DNA of 64,000 nt from Pseudomonas sp. StFLB209 (GTDB taxonomy: Bacteria > Pseudomonadota > Gammaproteobacteria > Pseudomonadales > Pseudomonadaceae), in NCBI RefSeq assembly GCF_000829415.1, contig NZ_AP014637.1, positions 6,031,001-6,095,000 on the forward strand. Direction: 5' to 3'. Both the position numbers and the translations under genes were made by a program. Below, one piece after another: positions 9,121 through 17,361 of this stretch. The first letter of the stretch is position 1. Every line of letters starts with the position of its first letter. The notes beneath the pieces were generated by a model. It made no database searches. It was not told the origin of the DNA and saw nothing but the letters and a program-made list of their open reading frames with translations.

Positions 9121-9978
9121 ATGGCCCGTGTAGTTTATAAACGCCCTTTCGATGGCTTTGATCTTGACCAAGCGCTGCGCGCCGTCGCACCAGAACACGT
9201 TAAATCCGCGTTAGGCCCTGCCGTCGACTATGAATTGGGCGCCTACAGCGTCAATACAACGCAGGTCGGCGGCCGGCTATTTCGCGCGGAGTTTGCCAAA
9301 GACGACGAGCTCTACCTGACGGTTCAAAACCTGACACCAGACACCTCCCTGTCCAGTGCCGCCTCGTTGTTTTCCGGCAGTGATTCCTTTGAAGGCTCAG
9401 ACGGCAACGATCATTTTTATGCGTCTGCCGGTAACGATCTTTACCGAGGTAATGGCGGCATCGACACCGTTCATTACAGCGGCTCAAAAAACGATTACAC
9501 CCTCAACGGCGGCAACCTGACTGGCGAGGGAAAAACCGACTTCCTGAACCCCGACATCGAGCGCATCCACTTCGAAGGCGATAACTCGACCCTGGCCCGG
9601 GACGTTGGTCAATGGCAGAACGCCGGCTCAGCTTACCGCCTGTACAAGGCAGCGTTCGACCGTACACCCGATACCGGTGGCCTGAAATACTGGATCAACG
9701 ACCTGGACAATGGCGCCACGTTGCAACAAGTCGCACAGGGCTTCATCGACAGCGCCGAATTCAAGGCCCTCACACCCGGTAACGACGCCGGCTCGATCAT
9801 CAACAGCTTTTACCAGCATGTTCTGCATCGTGACGCCGATGAAGGCGGCTTCAACTACTGGGCAGACTCCATGGCCGCCGGCATGACCGCCAGTGAAGTC
9901 CTGGTGTCGTTCTCGGAAAGCGCCGAAAACCTCGCCAACACCAACGCCGACCTCAATGGCGGGCTTTGGCTGGTCTGA
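9121..9978 (+). CDS. RTX/DUF4214 protein, copy 2 of 3
   Basis: The 285-aa product is a paralog of the preceding gene. The N-terminal domain (MARVVYKRPFDGFDLD) is diverged. One short RTX-like stretch (GSDGNDHFYASAGNDLYRGNGG) lies near residues 97-118, followed by the conserved DVGQWQNAGSAYRLYKAAFDR and paired DUF4214 modules. The last 40 residues are almost identical to copy 1, ending NGGLWLV. The start has a GGAG-type site in the 40-bp gap after copy 1. The conserved C-terminus and variable N-terminus suggest that the N-terminal domains differ in ligand while the export and anchoring module is retained. Confidence 0.83.
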   Translation: MARVVYKRPFDGFDLDQALRAVAPEHVKSALGPAVDYELGAYSVNTTQVGGRLFRAEFAKDDELYLTVQNLTPDTSLSSAASLFSGSDSFEGSDGNDHFYASAGNDLYRGNGGIDTVHYSGSKNDYTLNGGNLTGEGKTDFLNPDIERIHFEGDNSTLARDVGQWQNAGSAYRLYKAAFDRTPDTGGLKYWINDLDNGATLQQVAQGFIDSAEFKALTPGNDAGSIINSFYQHVLHRDADEGGFNYWADSMAAGMTASEVLVSFSESAENLANTNADLNGGLWLV

Positions 9979-10026
9979 TCACCCATCACCTTTCACCTCC
10001 AACTCCAAACGGGACAAAGACTCTCA

Positions 10027-10920
10027 ATGGCAACTATTACCTACAGAAGCCCCTTCGACAGCACTGATCTGGACCGCGCCTCCCATGCAGGCGTTAACGG
10101 GCAGGTTGTTTCGGCCAACAGCATGCGCATCGTCTACAGCGATGGCACCTACAAGGCCGAAGTAAGCGGCTTCCTGGGCTCGGGCAACCCCCAGGTCGAT
10201 AAATTCACCGGGGTCAGCTACTCGAAGAACGACGTGGTGTTTCTGACCGTCACCGGGCTCGACGTCAAAGTCGCCGATGCGTCGAGCGTCACCTCGTTCT
10301 ACGACGGTGATGACACCTACCGAGGCTCGGCAGGCAACGATGATTTCCAGGCTTCGCTGGGTAACGACACCTACTTCGGTGACGACGGTATCGATACCAT
10401 CCATTACAACGCGCTGAGTAAAGACTTCACCGTCGACTCCATGGGCAGCGCCCTGAGCAACGTCGAAGGCCTGGGCAAAAAAGACACCTTGTTCAGCATC
10501 GAGCGAGTCAACTTTCAACAAGACAACGCCACCGTGGCGCTGGATGTTGGCCAGTGGCAAAACGCCGGGGCAGCCTTTCGCTTGTACCAGGCTGCATTTG
10601 ACCGCAAACCGGACATGGGCGGCCTGAAATACTGGATCAACGACCTGGACCAAGGCGCGACCATTCAGCAGGTCGCACAGGGCTTTGTCGACAGCGCCGA
10701 GTTCAAGAAGCTCACGCCCGGCACGGACAACAAGTCGATCATCAACAGCTTCTACCAACACGTGCTGCACCGTGATGCCGATGCCGGTGGTTTCAAATAC
10801 TGGGAAGACTCCATGGCCGGCGGCATGACCGCCAGCGAAGTGCTGGTGTCGTTCTCAGAGAGCGCAGAAAACATGAACAACACCTCGGCAGACCTCAACG
10901 GCGGTTTGTGGTTGGTGTGA
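10027..10920 (+). CDS. RTX/DUF4214 protein, copy 3 of 3
   Basis: The 297-aa product is the third paralog. Its N-terminus (MATITYRSPFDSTDLDRA) resembles copy 2 more than copy 1. RTX-like residues (GSAGNDDFQASLGNDTYFGDDG) lie near 100-122, and two DUF4214 modules follow with QAAFDRKPDMGGLKYW and QHVLHRDADAGGFKYW. It ends NGGLWLV. It is 48 bp downstream of copy 2 and is followed by a REP doublet. Confidence 0.83.
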   Translation: MATITYRSPFDSTDLDRASHAGVNGQVVSANSMRIVYSDGTYKAEVSGFLGSGNPQVDKFTGVSYSKNDVVFLTVTGLDVKVADASSVTSFYDGDDTYRGSAGNDDFQASLGNDTYFGDDGIDTIHYNALSKDFTVDSMGSALSNVEGLGKKDTLFSIERVNFQQDNATVALDVGQWQNAGAAFRLYQAAFDRKPDMGGLKYWINDLDQGATIQQVAQGFVDSAEFKKLTPGTDNKSIINSFYQHVLHRDADAGGFKYWEDSMAGGMTASEVLVSFSESAENMNNTSADLNGGLWLV

Positions 10921-10963
10921 TCTTTTAAGGGCTTTGGGTCACCACACGGGCTATATCTGGATT

Positions 10964-11055
10964 GGCCCTTTCACGAGCAAGACGGATCGTCGCCCGCTCG
11001 TTCCCACCGTATTTCAAGTCAGAATCCGGGTGGGAACGACCTTGGTCGTGAAGGC
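10964..11055. repeat. REP doublet (same family as the 21-kb array)
   Basis: TTTCACGAGCAAGACGGATC, then CGCTCGTTCCCACC, an AT-rich spacer (TATTTCAAGTCAGAA), then GGTGGGAACGACCTTGGTCG. It is the reverse-oriented long version (with the extra ~15-bp GCGGGCGGCGATCCG-type segment) of the unit repeated at 20.9-21.6 kb. Confidence 0.8.
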
Positions 11056-11177
11056 TGGGGCCATCGGGCGGGCGGTTGTGGAAACGGTGTTTGTCGACTA
11101 CGGTTAATGCCCTGATGTATTCAGGATGCGCGGTCTTGTTGCCAAGGCTCGCGCAGCCAGTCGATAAGGACCACTGG

Positions 11178-12044
11178 ATGACTGCAAATAATAAGGAATG
11201 CCCCGTTTGTCACGCTGGCCTGGTGCCCGGTCTTCAGGATTGGCACCTCAAGTGCCCTGCCTGCCGCTATGAAAGCGCCGCCCTGGAGCCGGTCATCAAT
11301 TCTGACCCGGCCCACGAGATGATCGATGAGCAAGCCCGGGAGGACGGGCTTCGCGCTTTGCGGGTCAGTAACTTCACCACGTTGCTTGAGCGCATCAAAT
11401 CAAAACGATCCAGCGGTCGTTTGCTGGAAGTCGGCTGTGCCCATGGCTGGTTCCTGGAACTGGCCCAGCAAAGCTTCGAGGTTGTGGGCATCGAGCCAGA
11501 CAAGGCTGTGGTCGAGGCTGTCAGCCACAAGGGCCTGCCAGTGCGCCAGGGGTATTTTCCGCAAGCTCTCGACGCGCACGAGCGCTTCGATGTCATCGTG
11601 TTCAACGATGTCATTGAACACATTCCCGACATCACGCAGGTCATCGAGCAATGTCACCGGCATTTGAACGATGGCGGCTTGCTGGTACTCAACCTGCCCA
11701 GCAGCGACGGGGTGTTTTACCGGCTGTCGAAACTGCTGGCGCGCCTGTCGCTGCGCAACCCCTTCGAACGGCTCTGGCAAAAAGGCTTGCCGTCCCCACA
11801 TGTGCATTACTTCAACCGCCGTAATCTGGAGCAGTTGATTACCCGCCATGACTTCGTGACCATGACGGACGGCAAGCTGCCAACCCTGAGCCTGGACGGG
11901 CTGCACGCGCGCATCTCCTACACCGGCGATCTGGGCCGCTTCAGCAGAGCCTTCATCTATACCTGCGTGGCGTTGTCGTTGCCGATCCTGAACCGGCTGC
12001 CGGGCGACATTTTCTACAGCATCTCGCAAAAGAAAGCCGGTTGA
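11178..12044 (+). CDS. SAM-dependent class I methyltransferase with zinc-ribbon N-terminus
   Basis: The 288-aa product starts at the ATG (MTANNKECPVC) with AAGGA upstream. Residues about 7-27 hold two CxxC knuckles (CPVCHAG...CPACRYE), a likely zinc ribbon. The SAM-binding motif I LLEVGCAHGWFLELA follows near residue 82, and motif FDVIVFNDVIEHIPD near residue 137. It begins a rightward set with a GT2 enzyme, a small flippase-like protein and a GT-C protein, so it probably methylates a sugar or lipid-linked saccharide. The substrate is not known. Confidence 0.8.
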   Translation: MTANNKECPVCHAGLVPGLQDWHLKCPACRYESAALEPVINSDPAHEMIDEQAREDGLRALRVSNFTTLLERIKSKRSSGRLLEVGCAHGWFLELAQQSFEVVGIEPDKAVVEAVSHKGLPVRQGYFPQALDAHERFDVIVFNDVIEHIPDITQVIEQCHRHLNDGGLLVLNLPSSDGVFYRLSKLLARLSLRNPFERLWQKGLPSPHVHYFNRRNLEQLITRHDFVTMTDGKLPTLSLDGLHARISYTGDLGRFSRAFIYTCVALSLPILNRLPGDIFYSISQKKAG

Positions 12045-12284
12045 TCACGGCCGTGGACGAGGCCGTCAGCACAAGGCTGGCGGCCTTGCATGCCGTGCCG
12101 AAAATCCGCAAACGGCTTGGCGCTTTCTGATAGCATCGCCGCCCTGATTACTCGTATCAAAATGCTACGCAATCTATTTGCGCCTGTTTTGCTGCGACCG
12201 ACCCGGCGTGCTGCGTGCACACTTGCGGTTGAAACCAACCGATCCCTCCCCTCTCATGCCCAGGGACGTTTACAGGAAGTCACG

Positions 12285-13268
12285 ATGTACCGAGGCCAGA
12301 AAATTGCAGTCGTCATTCCCAGCTATAAGGTCCGCAACCAGATCCTGGGAGTCATCAGCAGCATAGGCCCGGAGGTGACGGCCATCTTCGTCGTCGATGA
12401 CTGCTGCCCGGACCATAGCGGTGATTTCGTGACGGCCAATGTCCAGGACGAACGCGTCACGGTTGTTCGCCATGAGCAAAACCAGGGTGTTGGCGGCGCC
12501 GTGATGACCGGCTACCAGGCGGCCATCGACGCCGGCATGGACATCATCGTCAAGATCGACGGCGACGGGCAGATGGACCCCAGCCTGATCGGCAACTTCG
12601 TCAAGCCGATCATTGACGGTGAGGCCGATTACACCAAGGGCAACCGTTTCTACGACCTTGAAGAAATCAGCGCCATGCCCAAGATCCGACTGTTCGGCAA
12701 TGCTGTGCTGTCATTCATGACCAAGATCTCGTCCGGTTACTGGGGGCTGTTCGACCCCACCAATGGCTATACGGCCATTCATCGTGACGTGGCCCGGCAC
12801 TTGCCGTTTCGCAAGATCAGCCGCCGCTATTTCTTTGAGACCGACATGCTGTTCCGGCTCAATACCCTGCGCGCGGTGGTCGAAGACATTCCCATGGACG
12901 CCAAGTACGGGGATGAAGAAAGCAACCTGAAGATCTCGAAGATCGTCGGCGAGTTCCTGGCCAAGCACTCGCGCAACTTCGTCAAACGCATCTTTTACAA
13001 CTACTACCTGCGTGACATGTCGCTGGCCTCGATCGAGATGCCCGTAGGCGTGCTGATGGTCCTGTTCGGCACCCTGTTCGGCGGTTATCACTGGATCGCT
13101 TCGTGGGGCTCAGGCACCGTGACGCCGGTGGGCACGGTCATGCTCTCGGCCATGCCGATCATCATCGGTATCCAGCTGGTTCTGGCATTTCTGGCCTACG
13201 ACATTTCGTCCGTGCCACAGCGCCCCATCCACCCGAAATACTCACGTGCGCCCGCGAAGGACATTTGA
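12285..13268 (+). CDS. Polyprenyl-phosphate glycosyltransferase (GT2, DPM1-like)
   Basis: The 327-aa product starts with MYRGQKIAVVIPSYK after CAGGAAG; the longer upstream frame has no good start. The GT-A fold of family GT2 is seen in VVIPSYK, VDDCCPDHS and the metal-binding KIDGDGQMDP. Two C-terminal membrane segments lie around residues 240-310. The family transfers a sugar from an NDP-sugar to undecaprenyl or dolichyl phosphate. The following SMR-like gene abuts exactly (stop then ATG), and a GT-C transferase comes next: donor synthesis, flipping, transfer. This is the logic of an ArnC/E/T-like or O-antigen glucosylation module. Confidence 0.85.
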   Translation: MYRGQKIAVVIPSYKVRNQILGVISSIGPEVTAIFVVDDCCPDHSGDFVTANVQDERVTVVRHEQNQGVGGAVMTGYQAAIDAGMDIIVKIDGDGQMDPSLIGNFVKPIIDGEADYTKGNRFYDLEEISAMPKIRLFGNAVLSFMTKISSGYWGLFDPTNGYTAIHRDVARHLPFRKISRRYFFETDMLFRLNTLRAVVEDIPMDAKYGDEESNLKISKIVGEFLAKHSRNFVKRIFYNYYLRDMSLASIEMPVGVLMVLFGTLFGGYHWIASWGSGTVTPVGTVMLSAMPIIIGIQLVLAFLAYDISSVPQRPIHPKYSRAPAKDI

Positions 13269-13619
13269 ATGTCGCTGTCCCAGATCCTGTTTATTTCCCT
13301 GACTGTCATCGCCCTGTCGACCGGGCAGATCCTGTTCAAACAGGCCTCCACGACCCTGGAGTTCACGCTGGCCGGACTGTGGGATGCGGCGTTCAATATC
13401 AAATTGATCATCGCCCTGGTGGTGTATGCCGGGGCCACGGTGTTATGGCTGATGGCGCTCAAGCACACGCCCTTGAACCTGGCCTACCCGTTCATGGCCA
13501 TGGCTTTTTTCATCGTACCGATCCTGGCGCATTTCTTTTTGGGTGAAAGCCTGAACTGGAACACCTTTGCCGGCGCTTTGATCATCGCCGTCGGTGTCTG
13601 GGTATCGGTGTTTCAGTAG
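13269..13619 (+). CDS. Small EamA/SMR-type membrane protein, candidate undecaprenyl-phosphate-sugar flippase
   Basis: The 116-aa product has four predicted transmembrane segments (about residues 4-20, 42-62, 68-88, 95-115) and fits the ArnE/SMR size class. It starts directly at the stop of the GT2 gene. In this context it probably flips the lipid-linked sugar made by the GT2 enzyme for use by the downstream GT-C enzyme. A drug-efflux role is possible but less likely here. Confidence 0.75.
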   Translation: MSLSQILFISLTVIALSTGQILFKQASTTLEFTLAGLWDAAFNIKLIIALVVYAGATVLWLMALKHTPLNLAYPFMAMAFFIVPILAHFFLGESLNWNTFAGALIIAVGVWVSVFQ

Positions 13620-13723
13620 ACCGCACCGGCCTTGACTGCCCGACAAAGCTCCCGTGGCCGCGAGCAAGCCCGCTCCTACTGCTAACCAAACAGCATTGGA
13701 CAGACATAACGTCCGAGGTACAG

Positions 13724-15772
13724 ATGCATATCAAACAACAAGGAAGTCCACGGCTGATCGGCACGCTGGTATTTCTGGCTGTCGCGTTCTTCATTTTTCT
13801 GCTGCTCAAGAACAGCGGTCTTTATCCGCGCATCTTTGGCGATGAGTACACCTACTCGCTGTATTCACGCCTGATTCCCTTCTCCGACTCGAAGATTCCA
13901 GGCTATCTGTACCTGGCGATTTATCGCTTTACCAGCCACTGCGGTGTCGACTTCCTGAGTTGCGCACGGATCTTCAACGCGCTGTTCTTTGTCGGGGCGG
14001 CGCCGTTCATCTATCTGGTTGCCCGAAAGATCGCCAACCCACTGCCAGCCGCCTGGGTCACGGGCCTGACACTGCTGGGACCCATCAATCTCTATACCGC
14101 CCACTACATGCCGGAGGCGCTGTATTTCTTCGGTTTCTGGCTGCTGGTGTGGGTTGTCCTGCGGGCCCGTCTTGAGGCCATGGGCGACTGGCTGCTGGTC
14201 GGCCTGGTGTTCGGCTGCACGGCGCTGATCAAGCCACACTCGCTGCTGTTTGCCCCTGCGATGCTGGTGTACATCGGTTATTTGAGCATCACCGCCCCGC
14301 AGCACGGGCTGCGCCTGGCCTTGCGCAACCTGGCGGCCTTTGCCGTCACTGCTGCGCTGGCCAAATTTCTGATCAGCTATCTGCTGGCCGGCAGCGCCGG
14401 CCTGACTCTGTTTGGCACCTCCTACGGTGAAATCGTCGACTCCACGACCACCCCGGGCCGCTCGCACATCGATCTGCTGCTGCGCGCGCTGAGCAGTGTC
14501 CAGGGGCACCTGCTGGCCATGTGTCTGATGCTTGGCCTGCCCATGGCCATCACCGTAGGCGTAGTCGTCAAGGCGCTGTTGAACAAGGTCCCGGCCGGCG
14601 ATCACCGCAACATTGCCCTGTTCACCACGCTGGTGCTGGGCAACCTGATCGCCGTGGTGGCGCTGTTCAGCGCGTCGGTTTCGGGGTCCGGACCTTTTGA
14701 AAGCGTATCCCGGCTGCATATGCGCTATTACGACTTCGCCTTTGCCCTGCTGCTGATCCTGGTGCTGGCGCAAGCGCATTTCCCGGTGCAAATCCCGCGC
14801 AAATGGCGTGCCCTGCTGGCCCTGATTGTCGGCCTGCCGGCGTTGTATGCGCTCTATACCCACATGCTGCCCTACACGCCGTATTACACCGACAGCCCGG
14901 AGCTGCGCGGCTTCACAGAAAAGAAAGGCGCGTTCCATGTACTGGGCGTCCTGTCAGTGCTGTGCATCGTCCTGTGGGTGTACTCGGTTCAGGCTGCCGG
15001 GCGCGTTTTTCTTTATGTATTCATGCCATTGGCCGTGGTCATCACCTCGGTCAACGCCACCCTGATCCAGCGCCAGGCACTGCTGCCGGACGCCGCTGAC
15101 CGCGCTGGCGAGTTCACCCGTCAATACCTGAGTGCCGAAGAACGTGGCCGGTTGCTGATCGTCAATGCAGATCTGGGGGCGGCCTTTCGCTCGATGTTCT
15201 ATATGGATCACCCACGCACCTGGGTGCGGGGCATCGAACCGGGGGCGACCTTCGACATGCAGTCCATGCCACCAGACAAGGACTGGGTGCTGGTGGTCGG
15301 CGCCAACCCTATTATTGGCAAGCACTCGGTCAAGCTCCCGATGTCGGGCTTTACCCTCGCGCGCGTGGGCGGGCCAATTGCCCTGAATTTCTCAGCCGGC
15401 AGTTGGGCGGGCATCATCAGCAGCACTCAAGGGCTGTCGACAGCAGAGTCCTGGGGCACCTGGTCCGCAGCCGATGAGGTCACCCTGGAGTTCATGCGGC
15501 CATTGCCGGCACGTTTCAAACTGGACCTGATTGCCCATGCCTTCGGCCCCAACGTCGGCAAGTCGTTTGTGCTGCAGGTAGGCGAGCAACGAATCCCCTT
15601 TGAAGTGGGCGCCATTGATGAGCACAAGGTGTTTGAAATCGACAACCCTTCCGGCTCGCATACCCTGACCATCGAAGTGCCTGAAGCCCGTTCGCCGAAA
15701 CAACTGGGTATTGCCGAAGACACCCGCCTGCTGGGGATCGGCCTGAACCGTCTGAGTATCGAACCGTTGTAG
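13724..15772 (+). CDS. Polytopic GT-C glycosyltransferase (ArnT/PMT-like)
   Basis: The 682-aa product has one N-terminal membrane segment, then the FGDEYTYS motif near residue 37. An acidic pair in the first periplasmic loop is the catalytic hallmark of GT-C enzymes. About ten further hydrophobic segments run to residue ~450, followed by a ~220-aa soluble, probably periplasmic, C-terminal domain. It would transfer a lipid-phosphate-linked sugar to a periplasmic acceptor such as lipid A, O-antigen or protein. It is the last gene of the set beginning at 11178. Confidence 0.8.
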   Translation: MHIKQQGSPRLIGTLVFLAVAFFIFLLLKNSGLYPRIFGDEYTYSLYSRLIPFSDSKIPGYLYLAIYRFTSHCGVDFLSCARIFNALFFVGAAPFIYLVARKIANPLPAAWVTGLTLLGPINLYTAHYMPEALYFFGFWLLVWVVLRARLEAMGDWLLVGLVFGCTALIKPHSLLFAPAMLVYIGYLSITAPQHGLRLALRNLAAFAVTAALAKFLISYLLAGSAGLTLFGTSYGEIVDSTTTPGRSHIDLLLRALSSVQGHLLAMCLMLGLPMAITVGVVVKALLNKVPAGDHRNIALFTTLVLGNLIAVVALFSASVSGSGPFESVSRLHMRYYDFAFALLLILVLAQAHFPVQIPRKWRALLALIVGLPALYALYTHMLPYTPYYTDSPELRGFTEKKGAFHVLGVLSVLCIVLWVYSVQAAGRVFLYVFMPLAVVITSVNATLIQRQALLPDAADRAGEFTRQYLSAEERGRLLIVNADLGAAFRSMFYMDHPRTWVRGIEPGATFDMQSMPPDKDWVLVVGANPIIGKHSVKLPMSGFTLARVGGPIALNFSAGSWAGIISSTQGLSTAESWGTWSAADEVTLEFMRPLPARFKLDLIAHAFGPNVGKSFVLQVGEQRIPFEVGAIDEHKVFEIDNPSGSHTLTIEVPEARSPKQLGIAEDTRLLGIGLNRLSIEPL

Positions 15773-15792
15773 GCCAGACAGTATGTTTTGCC

Positions 15793-15860
15793 TGGCTTGG
15801 CCTCTTCACGAGCTAGCTCGTTCCCACCGTATTTCAAGGCAGGATTGAGGTGGGGGCCAA
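15793..15860. repeat. REP doublet, degenerate
   Basis: TGGCCTCTTCACGAGCTAGC, CTCGTTCCCACC, the spacer TATTTCAAGGCAGGATTGA, then a decayed GGTGGGGGCCAACTTGATAA. It is the same doublet as in the 21-kb array, with one arm diverged. Confidence 0.7.
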
Positions 15861-15886
15861 CTTGATAACGGATAGGGGCTTATGAA

Positions 15887-15920
15887 ACCGGGGGGCAAGA
15901 CTGTGGTCTTACCCCCCGGT
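15887..15920. terminator. Rho-independent terminator-like hairpin
   Basis: ACCGGGGGGCAAGAC, loop, then GTCTTACCCCCCGGT followed by TTTGCTTT. It is a strong near-perfect stem with a T-rich tail on the plus strand, downstream of the GT-C gene. The rest of the 350-bp gap to the Wzt gene should hold that operon's promoter; I see no certain one. Confidence 0.75.
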
Positions 15921-16122
15921 TTTGCTTTAACGCTCACGATCAGCAGCGGCCGGAACAGCACCTTGTCCTGTTACACTGTCGCGATTGCAAAAACACGATC
16001 ATGGCCTAATGAAGCCGCCACCCGTTTGGGTTAGTCTGCGCGCCCCTGATCCAATCTCCCCATGCGTTGTACTGGCAATCCGGTCAACCAGGAATGAATC
16101 CCCTAATTAAAGAGTTGCATGC

Positions 16123-17361
16123 ATGCTTGAAGTGGAAAACGTCTGCAAGGAGTTCAAGCTCTATAACAGACCCTGGCACAGACTGAAGGAAATCGTCCTG
16201 CGCCGCAGTTTCCACCGTACCCACAGGGCGCTGGACGGTATTTCGTTCACGGTGGCCAAAGGTGAGACCTTGGGCATTCTGGGGCGCAACGGCGCCGGTA
16301 AATCGACCCTGCTGAAAATGCTCAACGGCGTATTGCTGCCCGACGCCGGTCAGATCCGCCTCAGCGGCCGGGTCACCGGCCTGCTGGAGCTGGGTACCGG
16401 TTTCGACCCCAACCTCAGCGGTATGCAGAACATTGTCGGTAACGGCCTGTTGCTGGGCATGACCCGCGAGCAGATCGAAGAACGCCGCCAGGCCATCGTC
16501 GAGTTCTCCGAACTGGGCCAGTTCATCCATGAGCCGATCCGCACCTACTCCTCGGGCATGAACATGCGTCTGGCGTTCTCTATCGCCATTCACGCCGACC
16601 CGGAAACCTTCCTGATCGACGAAGCCCTGTCGGTGGGCGACGGTCACTTCCAGCAGAAGTGCATGCGCCGTATCAAGGAATTCCGGGCCAACGGCGGCTC
16701 GATCATCTTTGTTTCCCATGACCTCAACGCGGTGAAGATGATCTGCGATCGCGCCATCGTGCTCAGCGAAGGCAAGGTGGTCGCTGATGGCAACCCGGAA
16801 GATGCGGTCAACGTCTATAACCAGTTGCTCGGTGCCGACGACGACGATTACAAAGAGCGTCTTGAGGTAGAACGCAACGGCTACGGCACACGTCAGGCCA
16901 CCATGGAAAACGTGGTGTTCAAGGGCCTGCGCTCGCAAGGCACCATTCTGGCCAGTGGCGACACCGGCACGCTGGATGTGACGATCGCGGCCACTGAAGA
17001 TCTGCCGGACGTAGCCTTGGGGCTGATGGTCCGCGATCGCTTCGGTCAGGATGTGTTCGGCACCAACAGCCACTACCTGAACCACCCCATCGCCATGCGC
17101 GCCGGTGAACGCAAGACCTTGCGTTACAGCTTCCCGATGCGCCTGGCGCCGGGCAAGTACACCATTACCCTGGCACTGCATGACGGGGCCGACCACACGG
17201 TCAATTGCTACCACTGGCACGACAACGCCGTCGTTTTTGAAGTAGCGGGCATCACCGGGACCTTCTTTGGCGGCATTTGTGACCTGGCAGCAACGCTGGA
17301 AGAACAGCCGGCCTCAACCGATACATTTCACGGAACGCTAAGTAATGCTAATACCCAATAA
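16123..17361 (+). CDS. wzt: O-polysaccharide ABC transporter ATP-binding protein (Wzt-like)
   Basis: The 412-aa product has an N-terminal ATPase with Walker A GRNGAGKST (around residue 54), the signature YSSGMNMRLAFS and Walker B FLIDEAL. Residues about 260-400 form a C-terminal domain like the O-antigen recognition domain of Wzt proteins, which binds the capped non-reducing end. It powers export of lipid-linked O-polysaccharide with a Wzm permease. No wzm-like gene is in this window. The next gene starts within its 3' end (17-bp overlap), giving tight coupling with the methyltransferase that could add the cap. Confidence 0.88.
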   Translation: MLEVENVCKEFKLYNRPWHRLKEIVLRRSFHRTHRALDGISFTVAKGETLGILGRNGAGKSTLLKMLNGVLLPDAGQIRLSGRVTGLLELGTGFDPNLSGMQNIVGNGLLLGMTREQIEERRQAIVEFSELGQFIHEPIRTYSSGMNMRLAFSIAIHADPETFLIDEALSVGDGHFQQKCMRRIKEFRANGGSIIFVSHDLNAVKMICDRAIVLSEGKVVADGNPEDAVNVYNQLLGADDDDYKERLEVERNGYGTRQATMENVVFKGLRSQGTILASGDTGTLDVTIAATEDLPDVALGLMVRDRFGQDVFGTNSHYLNHPIAMRAGERKTLRYSFPMRLAPGKYTITLALHDGADHTVNCYHWHDNAVVFEVAGITGTFFGGICDLAATLEEQPASTDTFHGTLSNANTQ

